64,000 bases of DNA from JAHEKD01 sp965215945. Its GTDB lineage: Bacteria; Pseudomonadota; Gammaproteobacteria; Arenicellales; JAHEKD01. The stretch is from NCBI GenBank assembly GCA_965215945.1, contig CBDCFC010000028.1:39430-103429 (forward strand). Reading direction: 5' to 3'. Numbering within the stretch: position 1 is the first letter of the stretch; each line of letters begins with the position of its first letter. The position numbers and the translations under genes were made by a program. This document shows positions 45,323 to 54,523 of the stretch, piece by piece. Below the pieces are notes generated by a model. That model saw nothing but the letters and a program-made list of their open reading frames with translations. It searched no databases and was not told where the DNA came from.

Positions 45323-46732
45323 ATGCTAATACCAGTAATTCTCTCTGGAGGCGTTGGCTCACGCTTGTGGCCGCTTTCCAGAGCGTTATACCCAAAGCAA
45401 TTATTGCCATTGCTGGGTTCAAAAACCATGCTGCAACAAACCGTCGAACGGCTTGACCATCCCGATTCAATGATTGTAGTCAGCCAGGAAATGCATCGAT
45501 TTTTGGTCAAAGAACAACTGGACCAAATCGGTTTGACCAATACTGATATTATTTTAGAACCTTGCGGGAGAAATACGGCACCTGCTATAGCGCTAGCGGC
45601 CTGGCAGGCGCTTAAAAAAGCTGAAAACGCAATGTTGCTGGTTATGCCCGCCGACCACTTGATTATTGACAAATCTGCCTTCCAAAATAAAGTCGAACTT
45701 GCAGAGCAACTCGCCGAAAAAGATTTTTTAGTCACATTCGGCATAAAACCACAGTATGCTGAAACGGGTTATGGTTATATAAAATCGGGTGAACTGATTG
45801 ATAAGGGCTGTTATAAGGTTGATCAGTTTGTCGAAAAACCAGACAGCAATGTTGCCCAGCAATATTTAAGTTCAGGCGACTATTATTGGAACAGCGGTAT
45901 ATTTATGTTCAAAGCCGCTGTTTTTTTGTCGGAACTGGAAAAATACAGCCCTGAAATTTACAAACATACCGCACAAGCTTTTAATGGTTTGACAGTTGAT
46001 GATCAGTTTATCCGGCCTGAAAAATCCTCGTTTGAAGCCAGTCCTGAGATGTCAATTGATTATGCTTTGATGGAAAAAACTGACTTGGCCGCCGTAGTAC
46101 CTGCGAATGTTGGCTGGAGCGACATTGGATCGTGGAAATCACTATGGCAGGCTTCATCTAAAGATCAGTCCAATAATGTCACTCAGGGTGATGTGATTAC
46201 AGAGCAGTCCAATAATTGTTATATTCATGCGGGTCACAGACTGGTAACAACCGTTGGAACCCAAAATCTTGTTGTCGTTGAAACGGCCGATGCTGTTCTG
46301 GTAGCCGATAAATCTGCCACTCAGGATGTGAAAAAAATTGTAGATAAGCTACATTTAAATGAGCGATCAGAAACTAACCTGCATCGAAAAGTTTACAGAC
46401 CCTGGGGGACTTACGAGGGTGTCGATATTGATGATAAATTTCAGGTTAAAAAAATTTCTGTCAAACCTGGTGCACAATTATCATTGCAAAAACACCAGCA
46501 TCGGGCTGAGCACTGGGTAGTAGTTCGTGGCACAGCAACAGTCACCTGTGATGATAAAGTGTTTGAAGTAAATGAAAATGAATCAACTTACATTCCGCTT
46601 GGTTCAGTGCACCGGCTTGAAAATAAAGGAGAAAAACTGCTCGAACTAATTGAAATACAAACCGGGAAGTATTTTGGTGAGGACGATATTGTTCGATTTG
46701 ATGATATCTATGGGCGCGATGATTCAGAGTGA
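45323..46732 (+). CDS. manC: Mannose-1-phosphate guanylyltransferase/mannose-6-phosphate isomerase
   Basis: This bifunctional enzyme makes GDP-mannose. The 469 residues divide into a nucleotidyltransferase (1 to about 280, opening with ILSGGVGSRLWPLSRALYPKQ and containing FVEKPD near 172) and a C-terminal type II cupin isomerase (about 350-465, with RPWGTYEGVD and KHQHRAEHW). Together with Gmd directly downstream it supplies GDP-4-keto-6-deoxymannose for surface polysaccharide. It starts 124 bases after the DnaA-box cluster and heads the glycan region. Confidence 0.95.
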   Translation: MLIPVILSGGVGSRLWPLSRALYPKQLLPLLGSKTMLQQTVERLDHPDSMIVVSQEMHRFLVKEQLDQIGLTNTDIILEPCGRNTAPAIALAAWQALKKAENAMLLVMPADHLIIDKSAFQNKVELAEQLAEKDFLVTFGIKPQYAETGYGYIKSGELIDKGCYKVDQFVEKPDSNVAQQYLSSGDYYWNSGIFMFKAAVFLSELEKYSPEIYKHTAQAFNGLTVDDQFIRPEKSSFEASPEMSIDYALMEKTDLAAVVPANVGWSDIGSWKSLWQASSKDQSNNVTQGDVITEQSNNCYIHAGHRLVTTVGTQNLVVVETADAVLVADKSATQDVKKIVDKLHLNERSETNLHRKVYRPWGTYEGVDIDDKFQVKKISVKPGAQLSLQKHQHRAEHWVVVRGTATVTCDDKVFEVNENESTYIPLGSVHRLENKGEKLLELIEIQTGKYFGEDDIVRFDDIYGRDDSE

Positions 46733-46750
46733 AGCAACAATACTATCAGC

Positions 46751-47794
46751 ATGACTAAAACAGCATTAATTACCGGCATAACCGGCCAGGACGGTGCCTA
46801 TCTGGCCGAACTCTTGTTAGACAAAGACTATATTGTACATGGTATAAAACGGCGTTCATCTTCATTCAATACCGGCCGGGTTGAACATCTTTATCAAGAC
46901 CGGCATGAAAAAGATATAAAGTTTTTTTTACATTATGGTGATCTGACCGATTCAACCAACTTGATCCGGCTACTGCAACAAATCCAGCCGGATGAAATTT
47001 ACAATCTTGGTGCGCAAAGCCACGTAGCTGTTAGTTTTGAAACGCCTGAATACACGGCTAATTCAGATGCACTAGGAACCTTGAGGTTATTGGAGGCGAT
47101 TCGAATTTTGAACATGGAAAAAACAGTTCGTTTTTACCAGGCTTCTACATCAGAGCTATATGGCAAAGCCCAGGAAATTCCACAAACCGAAAAAACACCT
47201 TTTTACCCTCGCAGCCCCTATGGTGCTGCCAAATTGTATGCTTATTGGATCACTGTTAATTACCGTGAGGCTTATGGTATGCATGCCTCCAACGGTATCT
47301 TATTCAACCATGAAAGCCCAATTCGTGGAGAAACATTTGTCACCCGAAAAATTACCCGCGCTGTGGCAGCAATCAAGCATGGCAAGCAAGACAAACTCTA
47401 TCTTGGCAACCTGGATGCCAAACGGGACTGGGGCCATGCGCGTGATTATGCTGAGGGCATGTGGTTGATGTTACAGCAGGATAAACCGGATGATTATGTA
47501 CTGGCTACAAGTAAAACCCACTCGGTTCGTGAACTAACAGATTTAGCCTTTAAATACGCGGATATCGAGATTGAATGGAGAGGACAAGGACCAGAGGAAA
47601 TAGGTATAAATAAATCAACAGCTGAAACTGTCGTGGAGATCGACCCGCAATATTTTCGTCCTACTGAAGTTGATCTGCTAATCGGTGATGCAAGCAAAGC
47701 TAGACAAAAACTGGGATGGAAGGCTACTACAAGCTTTCATGACTTAATCAAAGAAATGGTAGAATTCGATCTGCACGAATTGGAAAATTCTTAG
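46751..47794 (+). CDS. gmd: GDP-mannose 4,6-dehydratase
   Basis: Gmd converts GDP-mannose to GDP-4-keto-6-deoxymannose. The 347-residue SDR enzyme has the NAD(P) motif GITGQDGAYLAELLL near residue 8, the catalytic serine/threonine region STSELYGK near 130 and the YGAAKLYAYW block near 155 carrying the catalytic Tyr-x-x-x-Lys. It is coupled to manC 18 bases upstream. The final sugar (fucose, rhamnose, perosamine or talose type) cannot be told, since no downstream epimerase or reductase is beside it. Confidence 0.96.
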   Translation: MTKTALITGITGQDGAYLAELLLDKDYIVHGIKRRSSSFNTGRVEHLYQDRHEKDIKFFLHYGDLTDSTNLIRLLQQIQPDEIYNLGAQSHVAVSFETPEYTANSDALGTLRLLEAIRILNMEKTVRFYQASTSELYGKAQEIPQTEKTPFYPRSPYGAAKLYAYWITVNYREAYGMHASNGILFNHESPIRGETFVTRKITRAVAAIKHGKQDKLYLGNLDAKRDWGHARDYAEGMWLMLQQDKPDDYVLATSKTHSVRELTDLAFKYADIEIEWRGQGPEEIGINKSTAETVVEIDPQYFRPTEVDLLIGDASKARQKLGWKATTSFHDLIKEMVEFDLHELENS

Positions 47795-47829
47795 TCACTT
47801 GAACCAGTTAATGAACTATAAACCTCTCA

Positions 47830-47990
47830 ATGTCATTCCGGCTACCGGATCAAGTCCGGCACAGGCTCAGGCTCAGATACGGAACCCATGACGATGTTGT
47901 CTATAGTCATTCCCCAAATTTTTAAGACACCTTCATCGTCATACCGGCGCAGGCCGGTATCCAGACAACCGTTATCAATGACGGGTTCGG
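47830..47990. repeat. REP-like intergenic region between gmd and the aminotransferase
   Basis: The 282-base gap contains GTCATTCCGG arms and the palindrome ATACCGGC-GCA-GGCCGGTAT near 47940-47960, the common gammaproteobacterial REP form. It separates manC-gmd from the aminotransferase gene, which may have its own promoter in the AT-rich last 60 bases. Confidence 0.6.
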
Positions 47991-48076
47991 ACACAGGTCA
48001 CGTATTTTCCATAAATAATGAAACAACAGTTTGCGCCCTATTGTTAGTGTGAATTACTACAGCTGATAAATTCCAA

Positions 48077-49183
48077 ATGATCCCATTTATAGACTTAAAG
48101 TCCCAATTTAAACAAATCGAACCGGAAATTCGCGCCGCCATAGACCGTGTATTAGAGCATGGTCAATTCATTTTAGGACCCGAAGTTTTCGAACTGGAAA
48201 AACAACTAGCCGAATTCTCTCAAGTTAAGCACTGCATAAGTTGCTCAAGTGGTGCTGATGCAATACTGATGTCATTAATGGCGAAAAATATAGGCCCTGG
48301 TGATGCTGTGTTCACTACTCCATTTACCTTCTTCGCCACCGTCGAGATGATTTGTCTTGCTGGTGCGATTCCTGTTTTTGTTGATATTGAACCAGGAGTT
48401 TACAACATTGACTGTAACAAGCTGGAAGACACGATCCTGCAAACAAAACAAGCTGGGAAATTAATACCAAAATGTATTATGCCAGTTGACTTATTTGGCC
48501 AACCGGTTGACTACGATGAAATCAACGATATTGCTCAGCGACATGAATTATTAGTTATATCAGATGCAGCTCAAAGTTTTGGTTCCAGCTATAAAGACAA
48601 ACCTGTCGGTGGAATAGCTGAGATAACAACTACCAGTTTTTACCCTGCTAAACCACTCGGTGCGTATGGTGATGGCGGTGCTATTTTCACCAACGATGAT
48701 GAAGTTGCCGAAACGTTAAAATCAATACGAGTCCACGGTCAAAGCGGCGACAATAAATACATCAATGAACGCATGGGGATAACTGGACGCCTGGATACAC
48801 TGCAAGCCGCAATATTAATCGAAAAATTAAAACTACTTCCAGAAGAAATCGAAAAACGCAATCAAGTTGCCAAACAATACGATGAGCTCCTCTATAAAAA
48901 AGTCGGCTTACCCTATGTGAAACCTGATCGAACCAGCGCCTGGGCGCAGTATTCTATTCTTGTGCCTAATCCAGAGAATTTAGCTATACAACTTAGAGAA
49001 AAAGGCATTCCAACAGCACGATTCTACCCAGTGCCTATGCATCTGCAAAATGCAGTAAAACATTTAGGTTATCGAAAAGGTGATTTTCCGGTCACCGAAG
49101 ATACCGCCAATAAAATTATTAGCTTGCCAATGCATCCGACTATGGGCAAAACAACAGTTGAAAACATAACAGAAGCAATTTAA
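48077..49183 (+). CDS. DegT/DnrJ/EryC1 sugar aminotransferase, WbpE-like
   Basis: The 368-residue PLP enzyme has the family opening MIPFIDLKSQFKQIEPEI, a PVDLFGQPVD block near 138, ISDAAQSFGSSYKDKPVGG near 165 and the PLP-lysine motif TSFYPAKPLGAYGDGGAIF near 190 with the Schiff-base Lys near 195. Sequence and length closely resemble WbpE/WlbC, which aminates UDP-3-keto-N-acetylglucosaminuronic acid. Perosamine synthase is an alternative, given Gmd nearby. It is a nucleotide-sugar enzyme for a surface glycan. Confidence 0.88.
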   Translation: MIPFIDLKSQFKQIEPEIRAAIDRVLEHGQFILGPEVFELEKQLAEFSQVKHCISCSSGADAILMSLMAKNIGPGDAVFTTPFTFFATVEMICLAGAIPVFVDIEPGVYNIDCNKLEDTILQTKQAGKLIPKCIMPVDLFGQPVDYDEINDIAQRHELLVISDAAQSFGSSYKDKPVGGIAEITTTSFYPAKPLGAYGDGGAIFTNDDEVAETLKSIRVHGQSGDNKYINERMGITGRLDTLQAAILIEKLKLLPEEIEKRNQVAKQYDELLYKKVGLPYVKPDRTSAWAQYSILVPNPENLAIQLREKGIPTARFYPVPMHLQNAVKHLGYRKGDFPVTEDTANKIISLPMHPTMGKTTVENITEAI

Positions 49184-49259
49184 TTAACAAAAAATATAAC
49201 TGTTGAATTTGACTTTTCTTACCCGGAGCATATTGACAGAACTGATTTGAATAATTGCA

Positions 49260-50031
49260 GTGAAAATCAAAAAAATTACTGACTCAATCATATGGGTAAC
49301 CAAACGCCCTACACTGGTTGGCCATGTCATCAAATTAATTTCATTAAAGTATAAAAACCTTTTTACGAAACAAACTGTCAACCGTGATTTGGAGAAATGG
49401 TGCGAATCATTGCTTGTCAATAAAAATCAGTTGCTAACAGAATTAGCAGCACAAGTTAATGCCACTAACGTTAGAGAGCTGTATAAAGATTATTTTGACT
49501 ATGCGGATGCTGCTGCAACAGATTGCCCGATCACAATGGGTGGAGGTGGTGATATGAATTTAATTTATTGGTGTGCTGAGGCAATCCATGCGAAACATGT
49601 CGTCGAGACTGGTGTGGCATATGGCTGGTCATCATTAGCTTTATTATTGTCCTTAAAAAATCGCCCTGGCTCAAAGCTGATTAGTATTGATGCGCCCTAT
49701 TTAAATTATGATGAATCTTTTATAGGTTGTGTAGTTCCAGATAATTTAAAAGCAAATTGGACTATCCTTAAAAAACTTGACAAAAAAGGAATTCCACAAG
49801 CTCTCGAACAATTCGATTCGGTCGATTTATGCCACTATGACAGCGATAAAAGTTATTCGGGCAGATTGTTCGCCCTATCCATTACTTTGGCAAGCACTAA
49901 GAAAGGGTGGAATTTTTATTTCTGATGATGTGGCTGATAATGCAGCGTTCAGAGAATTTTGCCTCTCAATTGAGTCAACACCATATATATTAAAGTATCA
50001 AAGCAAATACATTGGTGTAATTGTGAAGTAA
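49260..50031 (+). pseudogene. Class I SAM methyltransferase (Methyltransf_24), frameshifted
   Basis: From GTG 49260 the first frame reaches SDKSYSGRLFA and then stops at 49925; the overlapping frame to 50031 continues as YPLLWQALRKGGIFISDDVADNAAFREF. Removing one C from the CCC run at 49873-49875 joins them into a single 256-residue protein. The joined protein has the SAM site VETGVAYGWSSLALLLSL near 118-135 and the later DSDKSY...GGIFISDDV motif of CmcI/TylF-like methyltransferases. It follows the aminotransferase by 76 bases and may O-methylate a sugar. Confidence 0.78.
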
Positions 50032-50072
50032 TTGAAATTGCATCCGGAACACCAAAACCGCCAGCTTCTTCC

Positions 50073-51962
50073 CTATTCGTAGTAGCCTAATAGATCAACC
50101 ACAACATGGGCTGACTTGGAGGCATAAATATAGAAATGTTCATCACAAATGACTCCAGATGAACCTGCAGTATCAGAATTGCAAATCGGTAGAATGGTAG
50201 AATTAGCAATTGCAGACGATCTGAAATTCAAAATGCTTGAATTCGGTTGTAGTGCTGGATAGGGATAAGCGGTTAAAAATCCATCAATGTCTGAGCCTGC
50301 ATAAGTAATATTGGTTGCTACTGCTGTTGCTGATGCAGGCACTGAACATCCAGTCGTCCCACCTTGAACAGCCGCATCAAAACCAGTTCCCGATACTTTA
50401 AAAGCTTTGCTGGACATAAAAAGTATGGGTAACGACAAAAACGTATTTCTTGTATCAACCACTCTACAAGGCGTGATCGGATAAAATTTACTTGCTGATG
50501 GTGCATTAATCGGACAAACATTGGTCTTTAACTCAAGTATTGCCTGATCAAGCTGTGCAGAACGAGCAAAAGATACATTGGCACCATCAACAAATTCACC
50601 TGTTGATTTAAGCGCATTTTCTATTTGGTTCACTGTTAAGCTTGGGCATACGTTTTTAAGCACCGCCACCGCACCTGCAACGTGGGGCGCCGCCATGGAT
50701 GTGCCCTGAAAATTGGCAAAGCCACCGCCGGGAACCGATGAAAAAATAAACGAGCTTTTACTCGAATCTCCTCCTGGTGCATATAGATCTACTTGTTGGC
50801 CTTCATTTGAGTAAAACGACCTTTCGCGTAAAGAGGCGTTATCCTCTGTTGCCCCCACTGTTATCGCGGTTGAAATACAGCCCGGGCTCCCGACTGCGTT
50901 AGTAAAACCATTATTACCCGACGATATCACTACGGCAACACTATTAGTCCTGAGCATGTCGATAGCTGGTTTACGTGAATCTGTATCACAAAAACCAGTA
51001 AATTGACCACCGCCCAAACTCATGTTTACCGAAGCCAGGTTGATGGTTCCGGCCATCACTAGTCCAACAAGATAATCTAATGCCTCTACCTGATCTGATG
51101 TCCACGCTAACACACAGGGACTCACGCCTTGGCAGACAGCACCTGTAAAACGGGAGAAAACCTGAATCGCGATGATATTCGATTCAAATGCAACGCCGCT
51201 AAACGTATTTGAACTGAATCCTGCAGCAATTCCTGCTACATGTGTTCCATGATTACAGCCATTGATACTGCCACAGTCCTGGCCCGATCCGGCGGCCGTG
51301 CTCTGGGTTACACCACCAGGGCATAAAGATGTAGAACTGTTAGGAAAAATACCGCCTGAAAAGCAGGCTTCCATCGTGACCCTGCTACTGGCACCGCCAA
51401 AAAAGGCATGATCTGAATCCACCCCCGTATCTAATATGGCAACAAATTGACCCTGGCCTCGATAAGGTGAACTGGTGATGTTGCCAGAGAAATCATAGAC
51501 TATATCTCTGCTTTGACCCAGGTTCACTGGCTCTGGAATATCTTCCTGAATCGACACCACATCAGGATCAGACAATATTTGCTTTAATCCCTGTTCATTG
51601 ACGGTGACTATAAACTGAGGCAAATATTTCATCTTTCGTGTTGGACTGAGCAGGTTTTTGCCGGTCAATTTGCCAACAAAGTGATCAATAGCTTGTCGAT
51701 TAGTTTGTCTTATCAATTCACTGGCACTCTTACCTATTCCCGCATTCGGCCTGATTGGCAAAACAGGTTGCTTAACAGTAACGATCACCGGAACAGCTTG
51801 AGTTGTTTTGGTCTTGGCCATCAATGACTGCACCGGTGTCTGATAATTCTGCGCATGGGAAAAATTAATCACACTGGCTAATGCAATGTTAAACAACAAA
51901 AATTGTTTCACTAATCTAAGATTGATGTAGTTTTTCGCTTGATAAAAAAAGAAATGAATCAT
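50073..51962 (-). CDS. Subtilisin-like serine protease (S8) with C-terminal PCR-x-x-DTR module
   Basis: From ATG 51962 the product is 629 residues with a signal peptide (about 15-37, cleavage near HAQ), an I9-type prodomain (to about 143) and an S8 catalytic domain with D178 in AILDTGVD, H238 in NHGTHVAGI and S422 in GTSMAAPHVAG. A separate C-terminal module (about 490-629) starts with FYPITPCRVVDTR and ends HVVVDLLGYYE; the same module is in the next gene upstream and at 53-54 kb. A longer start at 52073 would overlap the upstream gene and lacks a binding site. An AGGA site precedes ATG 51962 by about 11 bases. It is secreted; substrate unknown. Confidence 0.9.
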   Translation of the reverse strand: MIHFFFYQAKNYINLRLVKQFLLFNIALASVINFSHAQNYQTPVQSLMAKTKTTQAVPVIVTVKQPVLPIRPNAGIGKSASELIRQTNRQAIDHFVGKLTGKNLLSPTRKMKYLPQFIVTVNEQGLKQILSDPDVVSIQEDIPEPVNLGQSRDIVYDFSGNITSSPYRGQGQFVAILDTGVDSDHAFFGGASSRVTMEACFSGGIFPNSSTSLCPGGVTQSTAAGSGQDCGSINGCNHGTHVAGIAAGFSSNTFSGVAFESNIIAIQVFSRFTGAVCQGVSPCVLAWTSDQVEALDYLVGLVMAGTINLASVNMSLGGGQFTGFCDTDSRKPAIDMLRTNSVAVVISSGNNGFTNAVGSPGCISTAITVGATEDNASLRERSFYSNEGQQVDLYAPGGDSSKSSFIFSSVPGGGFANFQGTSMAAPHVAGAVAVLKNVCPSLTVNQIENALKSTGEFVDGANVSFARSAQLDQAILELKTNVCPINAPSASKFYPITPCRVVDTRNTFLSLPILFMSSKAFKVSGTGFDAAVQGGTTGCSVPASATAVATNITYAGSDIDGFLTAYPYPALQPNSSILNFRSSAIANSTILPICNSDTAGSSGVICDEHFYIYASKSAHVVVDLLGYYE

Positions 51963-51972
51963 TACTAGTTTC

Positions 51973-52719
51973 CTAGTTATCAAAGTAACCAAGTACATCG
52001 ATGATGACATCAGAATTTCGCAGGGAATAAATGCTAAAGTGAGCTGTGCAGGAACCGATACAGTTTGGAACAATACTTGAATTTGCGATTGAATCGGTTT
52101 GGTAATTCAAAATACTGCTTAAAGGCCGCGGCTCACCGGTTGGATAAGCCGTTAAAAATCCACCCTGCGACTGGTTGGTGCTGGTAATATTCAATACTAA
52201 CGCTTTAACAGAAGCAGGTACGCCACAACCTCCACTGGTCCCACCTTGCGCGGCAATCTGACCCGCCGTGTTTTCCGTGCTCCAAAAATGTTTTTCAGTG
52301 TTACCGTTAATTTTTCCAGCATATATACCAGTGGCTATTCGCGTATCAACGATTCGGCACGGTGTTAAAGGGTAGTATTGATAAGGCCCCGCCCCCACTC
52401 CTTGAATCTCGGATAACAAATCTCGTTGAACAATTGAAGCTGTATTTGGGATGTATTCACTTAGCTTCTTTTCTAATTCCTGATAGTCATCAATGGATAG
52501 CAATTCATTCAATTGACCTGTGCTGAGACTCCCAAGCAATGACTGCATACCTTTTGACCAATCCTCAGAACGCTCGACTGAAATACCATCACGGTGGACT
52601 TCAATAATAGATTGAATAATGCTATTTTTATTCTTAGCAATATCCAAATTTGATTGATCCGCGTACAGATTCAAGGTTAGACAAACAAATATCAAGATAG
52701 TAATGTCAAAAAACTTCAT
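51973..52719 (-). CDS. Exported protein with PCR-x-x-DTR module
   Basis: The 248-residue product has a signal peptide (about 1-20), a predicted helical segment (about 25-90, with IIQSIIEVH and LSTGQLNELLS), and the PCR-x-x-DTR module at 113-248 beginning YYPLTPCRIVDTR and ending VIIDVLGYFDN. Internal shared motifs are QGGTSGGCGVP, LVLNIT, GFLTAYP and SILNYQ. It ends 10 bases before the subtilase start on the same strand, so the two are almost certainly one operon, suggesting a substrate, inhibitor or co-secreted partner role. No enzyme motif is visible. Confidence 0.85.
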   Translation of the reverse strand: MKFFDITILIFVCLTLNLYADQSNLDIAKNKNSIIQSIIEVHRDGISVERSEDWSKGMQSLLGSLSTGQLNELLSIDDYQELEKKLSEYIPNTASIVQRDLLSEIQGVGAGPYQYYPLTPCRIVDTRIATGIYAGKINGNTEKHFWSTENTAGQIAAQGGTSGGCGVPASVKALVLNITSTNQSQGGFLTAYPTGEPRPLSSILNYQTDSIANSSIVPNCIGSCTAHFSIYSLRNSDVIIDVLGYFDN

Positions 52720-52933
52720 ACAAGATTTATCCTCTGGTTTTCTGAATAGTTGACTATTTTTGTTGAGGTTAATCTGTTTACCCTACCTGCTTTATACTAA
52801 ATTTTCAAAGTAAATAATTCACAATATTCAAGGATTTTTTACCTTAAATAATTGTAATGAAATTCTGGGCTATATCATTCTTTTTTCTGTTAGGATAAAT
52901 AAGGATAAAAATAATTTAACCATAGGGGGAAGC

Positions 52934-53032
52934 ATGGATACGTTCCAAATCTACGCAATTCCAGCACAGTCAGTGATTTCCCAAAAGACTAAAGATTTTT
53001 TCGAAAAACGTGAATATTTCACATTTTTTTAG
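52934..53032 (+). CDS. Possible 32-residue leader peptide ahead of the 444-residue gene
   Basis: An ATG at 52934 follows the strong AGGGGGA site by three bases and opens a 32-codon frame ending at 53032. Its 3' end overlaps a hairpin GTGAA-TAT-TTCAC (53010-53022) followed by seven Ts, resembling a leader peptide with an attenuator before the gene at 53089. The peptide is Phe/Thr rich at the end. Weak evidence; it could be chance. Confidence 0.3.
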   Translation: MDTFQIYAIPAQSVISQKTKDFFEKREYFTFF

Positions 53033-53088
53033 TGACTTATTGAGGTATAGTTTTTAACGCAACTAAAACAACGTAATGGAGGCTTCTA

Positions 53089-54423
53089 ATGAAACCAAAA
53101 CAAAGAAAATTCTTATTTTTTAGAGAAAAAAACAAGTTTAAATACTTATTATTATCAACTTTTATTGTATGTGGCGCAGGAATTAGCGCATCCCATGCGG
53201 TGAATAACGATGGCAGCGCAGGTCCAAGCCTTGAACCGACAGCGGCGCAAATTGCGGCCGAAGAGGCGGAACTGGCAGCATGGAACCAAAAAGAAGAGAG
53301 AATTGCTCAGATTATGGAGAACAAAGAGCAAGTCATCAACACCATCGTCAATACTTGGTCGACCGACCAGATGGACCGGGAATTAATGGAGCTTGAATTA
53401 AGTTCCCGAACTGCTGAGGAATTGTATCAGCTGGAATCTGCCCAGAATCGGGCTGACATTGATGCGGCATTATTTGGCGTTAGTGAAGGCAGCTCTGACG
53501 GTTTAGACTCATCAGAAGCTATTGTTATTTCCCGATCAACAGCAGATTTAACCTATACACCAGTCGATCCGTGCCGTTTTCTAGATACCCGCATAGACAA
53601 CTATCCTACAGATAACGCCAATGGCGTAAAGGGCTACTATCGAAATTCAGCATCACACATTGTGTATATTTGGGGTTCAGCAGGTACAATAGGTACCACT
53701 CAAGGCGGCAGTTCCACAGGATGTTCACTACCCAGCGGCACACCAACCGTCTATGCGGCAGCACTAAATATGACCGTCGTCCCAAAAACCAAGGGTCATC
53801 TGCGGGTTTATCCGGGTAACCTGGGCAGCGCACCAAATGTTTCGTTTTTAAACTTTAACACGCCAGCAAATTTCAACATTGCCAATGCGGGAATCGTTAA
53901 AACATATTTGCAAAATAGAATTCGGATCTTTGTTTTTTCGAATAATGCCTTGGGCGCACATGTAATCGGCGATCTTAATGGAGTATTTGGCCGAATAAAT
54001 CAACTCAACTCAACCAACTACAATTGGCATTCCTCCTCCGATGTAAATTTCCCTGTAAACAGTACTGCATGCAGAAGCGTAAACAATGTTTTGTTTAACA
54101 GACCTGGTAAAGGCTTTGTCGATGTGCAGTTTGATACCATAGTTAGACATCGAAACTTGGGCTATGCCACAACACATATCGAAACAGCTTCGAATCAGTG
54201 TAACTCAGTAGGAAATTTTGGCTACCGTGCCGGTTATTCCTGGTTTGGTTCCGGTGCTGCTGGAAATAGAGGAGTACCACATACGGTAACACGAAGGTAC
54301 TTCTATAGTGGGGCAGGCAGCCAAAGATATTACTTCAATGTGTCAGGATGGGATAATGGTTCAGTAGTTCAACACTATTTAGATAATCGGGCTATTCGTA
54401 TTCATTTTACGCCTGTTAAATAG
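53089..54423 (+). CDS. Exported protein with PCR-x-x-DTR module and a C-terminal beta-rich domain
   Basis: The 444-residue protein has an N-terminal basic region and signal or anchor segment (about 17-37, SASHA), a charged predicted-helical part (50-130, including IAQIMENKEQVINTIVNTW), the PCR-x-x-DTR module (about 155-302, LTYTPVDPCRFLDTR ... HVIGDLNGVF) and a C-terminal unknown domain rich in aromatic and Asn residues (303-444). The helical part resembles that of the 248-residue protein, so N-terminal and central modules are shared. It is divergent from that gene pair. Function unknown. Confidence 0.85.
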   Translation: MKPKQRKFLFFREKNKFKYLLLSTFIVCGAGISASHAVNNDGSAGPSLEPTAAQIAAEEAELAAWNQKEERIAQIMENKEQVINTIVNTWSTDQMDRELMELELSSRTAEELYQLESAQNRADIDAALFGVSEGSSDGLDSSEAIVISRSTADLTYTPVDPCRFLDTRIDNYPTDNANGVKGYYRNSASHIVYIWGSAGTIGTTQGGSSTGCSLPSGTPTVYAAALNMTVVPKTKGHLRVYPGNLGSAPNVSFLNFNTPANFNIANAGIVKTYLQNRIRIFVFSNNALGAHVIGDLNGVFGRINQLNSTNYNWHSSSDVNFPVNSTACRSVNNVLFNRPGKGFVDVQFDTIVRHRNLGYATTHIETASNQCNSVGNFGYRAGYSWFGSGAAGNRGVPHTVTRRYFYSGAGSQRYYFNVSGWDNGSVVQHYLDNRAIRIHFTPVK

Positions 54424-54452
54424 TTACTATATTCTTAATATAATTAATATTG

Positions 54453-54485
54453 GTACCTCCTGATTTCTCAGGAGGTACTTTATTG
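54453..54485 (+). terminator. Strong terminator after the 444-residue gene
   Basis: GTACCTCCTGA at 54453-54463 pairs perfectly with TCAGGAGGTAC at 54468-54478 around TTTC, followed by TTTATT. It is a classical intrinsic terminator 30 bases after the stop codon. Confidence 0.9.
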
Positions 54486-54523
54486 TAAGTACAGTCTTTA
54501 GATTTTCAGGTACCGGTTCTTCG

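Noticed and set aside
45277..45744. A 155-codon minus-strand frame over the start of manC
   Set aside because: Antisense to manC motifs and no family resemblance.
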